A stretch of 56,310 bases of DNA from Elusimicrobiota bacterium (GTDB lineage: Bacteria > Elusimicrobiota > Elusimicrobia > JACQJP01). The position numbers were made by a program, and so were the translations under genes. Position 1 is the stretch's first letter, and the number at the start of each line of letters is the position of its first letter. Shown piece after piece: positions 55,178 to 56,310 of this stretch. The notes under the pieces were generated by a model, which saw nothing but the letters and a program-made list of their open reading frames with translations, did not search any database and was not told the origin of the DNA. The DNA lies in assembly GCA_016204975.1 (NCBI GenBank), contig JACQJP010000030.1:1-56310 (forward strand), read 5' to 3'.

Positions 55178-56310
55178 ATGAGAATGTGGTACGGGGCGGC
55201 GGCGGTTCTTTTGAGCGGGGTGCTGTTGGTCCAGGCCGAAGGCTCGGTCATAGATTCCATTAAACAGACGGCTGTGGAAAATGAGATCACCGTAGGCTAT
55301 CGCCTGCATCAGGGGATTCCTCGCGGCTATATTGCCGAGACTCCTGAGAAGATGGTTGAGCTTTTGTCCCTGGGATATACCCCTGAAGTTTGGGAGGCGG
55401 ATTCCGAAGCCCTCTATGTGGCTCAGACGGCAGAGGAGTTGGCCCAACTGAAGGGGGAGGTTCAAAGGCAAAGGGAGGTCTCCCAGATCCAGGAGGCTGT
55501 GGGAGAGGGCATCCATTATGTGTTGGCGACGAGTGCGATTGAGTCTATAGAGCCAATCGGCAACGAGGCCTCGGCCGAGGCCTCGGCGGTTGCTGCGGCT
55601 CCTTCTGCCTCCCATGGAGATTCCGGTTCCGGCAGCACGGTCAACATCATTCCCGCCATCCTGTTTCAGGGGGGATTTGGGCAGACCGAGGCGGACAAGA
55701 CCTTCGGCAGCCTGGGGTTTTTTGTCCGGGGTCTGGTTCCCTTCAACGGCCAGGACGATCACCGGGGAGGCTTCTTTGTGGACGGGGGCATTGACTATGC
55801 CTTCGCGGGCCGCAAGACCATCCAACTGGAGCGGGTGATTGAAGATTTCAATCGAAGAGGCAGCATCCGCGATTGGGAGATCATCCGGGAGACCTTTCAG
55901 ACGCGCTCGGGCTTAAACGAGCTTCAGTTTTTTGCCGCCGGGTTGCAGACCCCTCGGCTGGGGCCCTTGGCCTTGGAGTTGGCCCTGCGCTTGGGCTACG
56001 GCTGGGACGATCCCCGTTGGAAGACCATACAGGAGAGATGGTTCCGGGAATTGATCAGCATAGGCCCTTGCCGGGATAGGGAGGGAAACACCACCGGAGG
56101 CACCTGCGAAGAGTGGAGGACCCGGCTTTTGGATCGCGAGACGCGTGAAATCGGTCCCGGGGAGAAAAACGCCGGATTTTTGACCAGCGCGGTGGCCGCG
56201 CTTCGGGTGGCGGCGACCCCCAACTTCGATCTCCGAGTGGAGTTTTCCAGAGTCTTCTCAGGCCACCCCTCCACCAGCGCCAACCGCATCAGCTTCGGAG
56301 GGGTCTATAC
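55178..56310 (+). CDS. Outer-membrane beta-barrel-like protein, 3' truncated by window (absent from ORF track)
   Basis: RBS GGAGG before the ATG; MRMWYGAAAVLLSGVLLVQAEGSVIDSIKQTAVENEITVGYRLHQGIPRGY... open to the window end. Confidence 0.75.
   Translation, partial: MRMWYGAAAVLLSGVLLVQAEGSVIDSIKQTAVENEITVGYRLHQGIPRGYIAETPEKMVELLSLGYTPEVWEADSEALYVAQTAEELAQLKGEVQRQREVSQIQEAVGEGIHYVLATSAIESIEPIGNEASAEASAVAAAPSASHGDSGSGSTVNIIPAILFQGGFGQTEADKTFGSLGFFVRGLVPFNGQDDHRGGFFVDGGIDYAFAGRKTIQLERVIEDFNRRGSIRDWEIIRETFQTRSGLNELQFFAAGLQTPRLGPLALELALRLGYGWDDPRWKTIQERWFRELISIGPCRDREGNTTGGTCEEWRTRLLDRETREIGPGEKNAGFLTSAVAALRVAATPNFDLRVEFSRVFSGHPSTSANRISFGGVY

Overview
A gene-dense, fairly GC-rich bacterial chromosome segment with long unidirectional blocks and two tRNAs (Pro-TGG, Arg-TCT). 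I saw no rRNA, CRISPR array or recognisable transposase. The taxon cannot be fixed from sequence alone; PorV/UPF0164 proteins, an FlgD-like Ig C-terminus and a bacterial histone fit a candidate-phylum-type Gram-negative.

Main content: (i) a minus-strand operon of Fur-family regulator, ApbE flavin transferase, porin, FMN-binding protein and small polytopic membrane protein; (ii) an mlaA-mlaC-RND/MMPL-AI-2E transporter operon; (iii) a CoA-ester cluster of aldehyde dehydrogenase, thioesterase, enoyl-CoA hydratase, PaaA-like di-iron protein, hydroxyacyl-CoA dehydrogenase, DUF1858-like CxxC protein and thiolase; (iv) housekeeping genes (queG, msrA, uppP, type-4 UDG, mnmG-rsmG); (v) secreted-protein loci with twin M48 peptidases, a PrcB-like protein and a degenerate M1-like TPR protein; (vi) a probable XRE/nucleotidyltransferase toxin-antitoxin pair; (vii) a terminal locus with two paralogous modular exported proteins (about 1613 aa and 775 aa), a Pro/Gly-rich protein and a truncated beta-barrel gene.

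Most interesting signals: a 56-aa single-histone-fold ORF absent from the supplied ORF track; a recurrent terminator plus AAGACCCAT plus TAnnnT module upstream of three secreted-protein genes; a 99-bp signal-peptide-like module repeated inside the giant proteins; a perfect 38-bp palindrome at the toxin-antitoxin promoter; paired 17-bp palindromes at fur and apbE; and a dispersed intergenic TTGCAAAAGTCC inverted-repeat family. Calls rest on reading motifs by eye; no database search was run.
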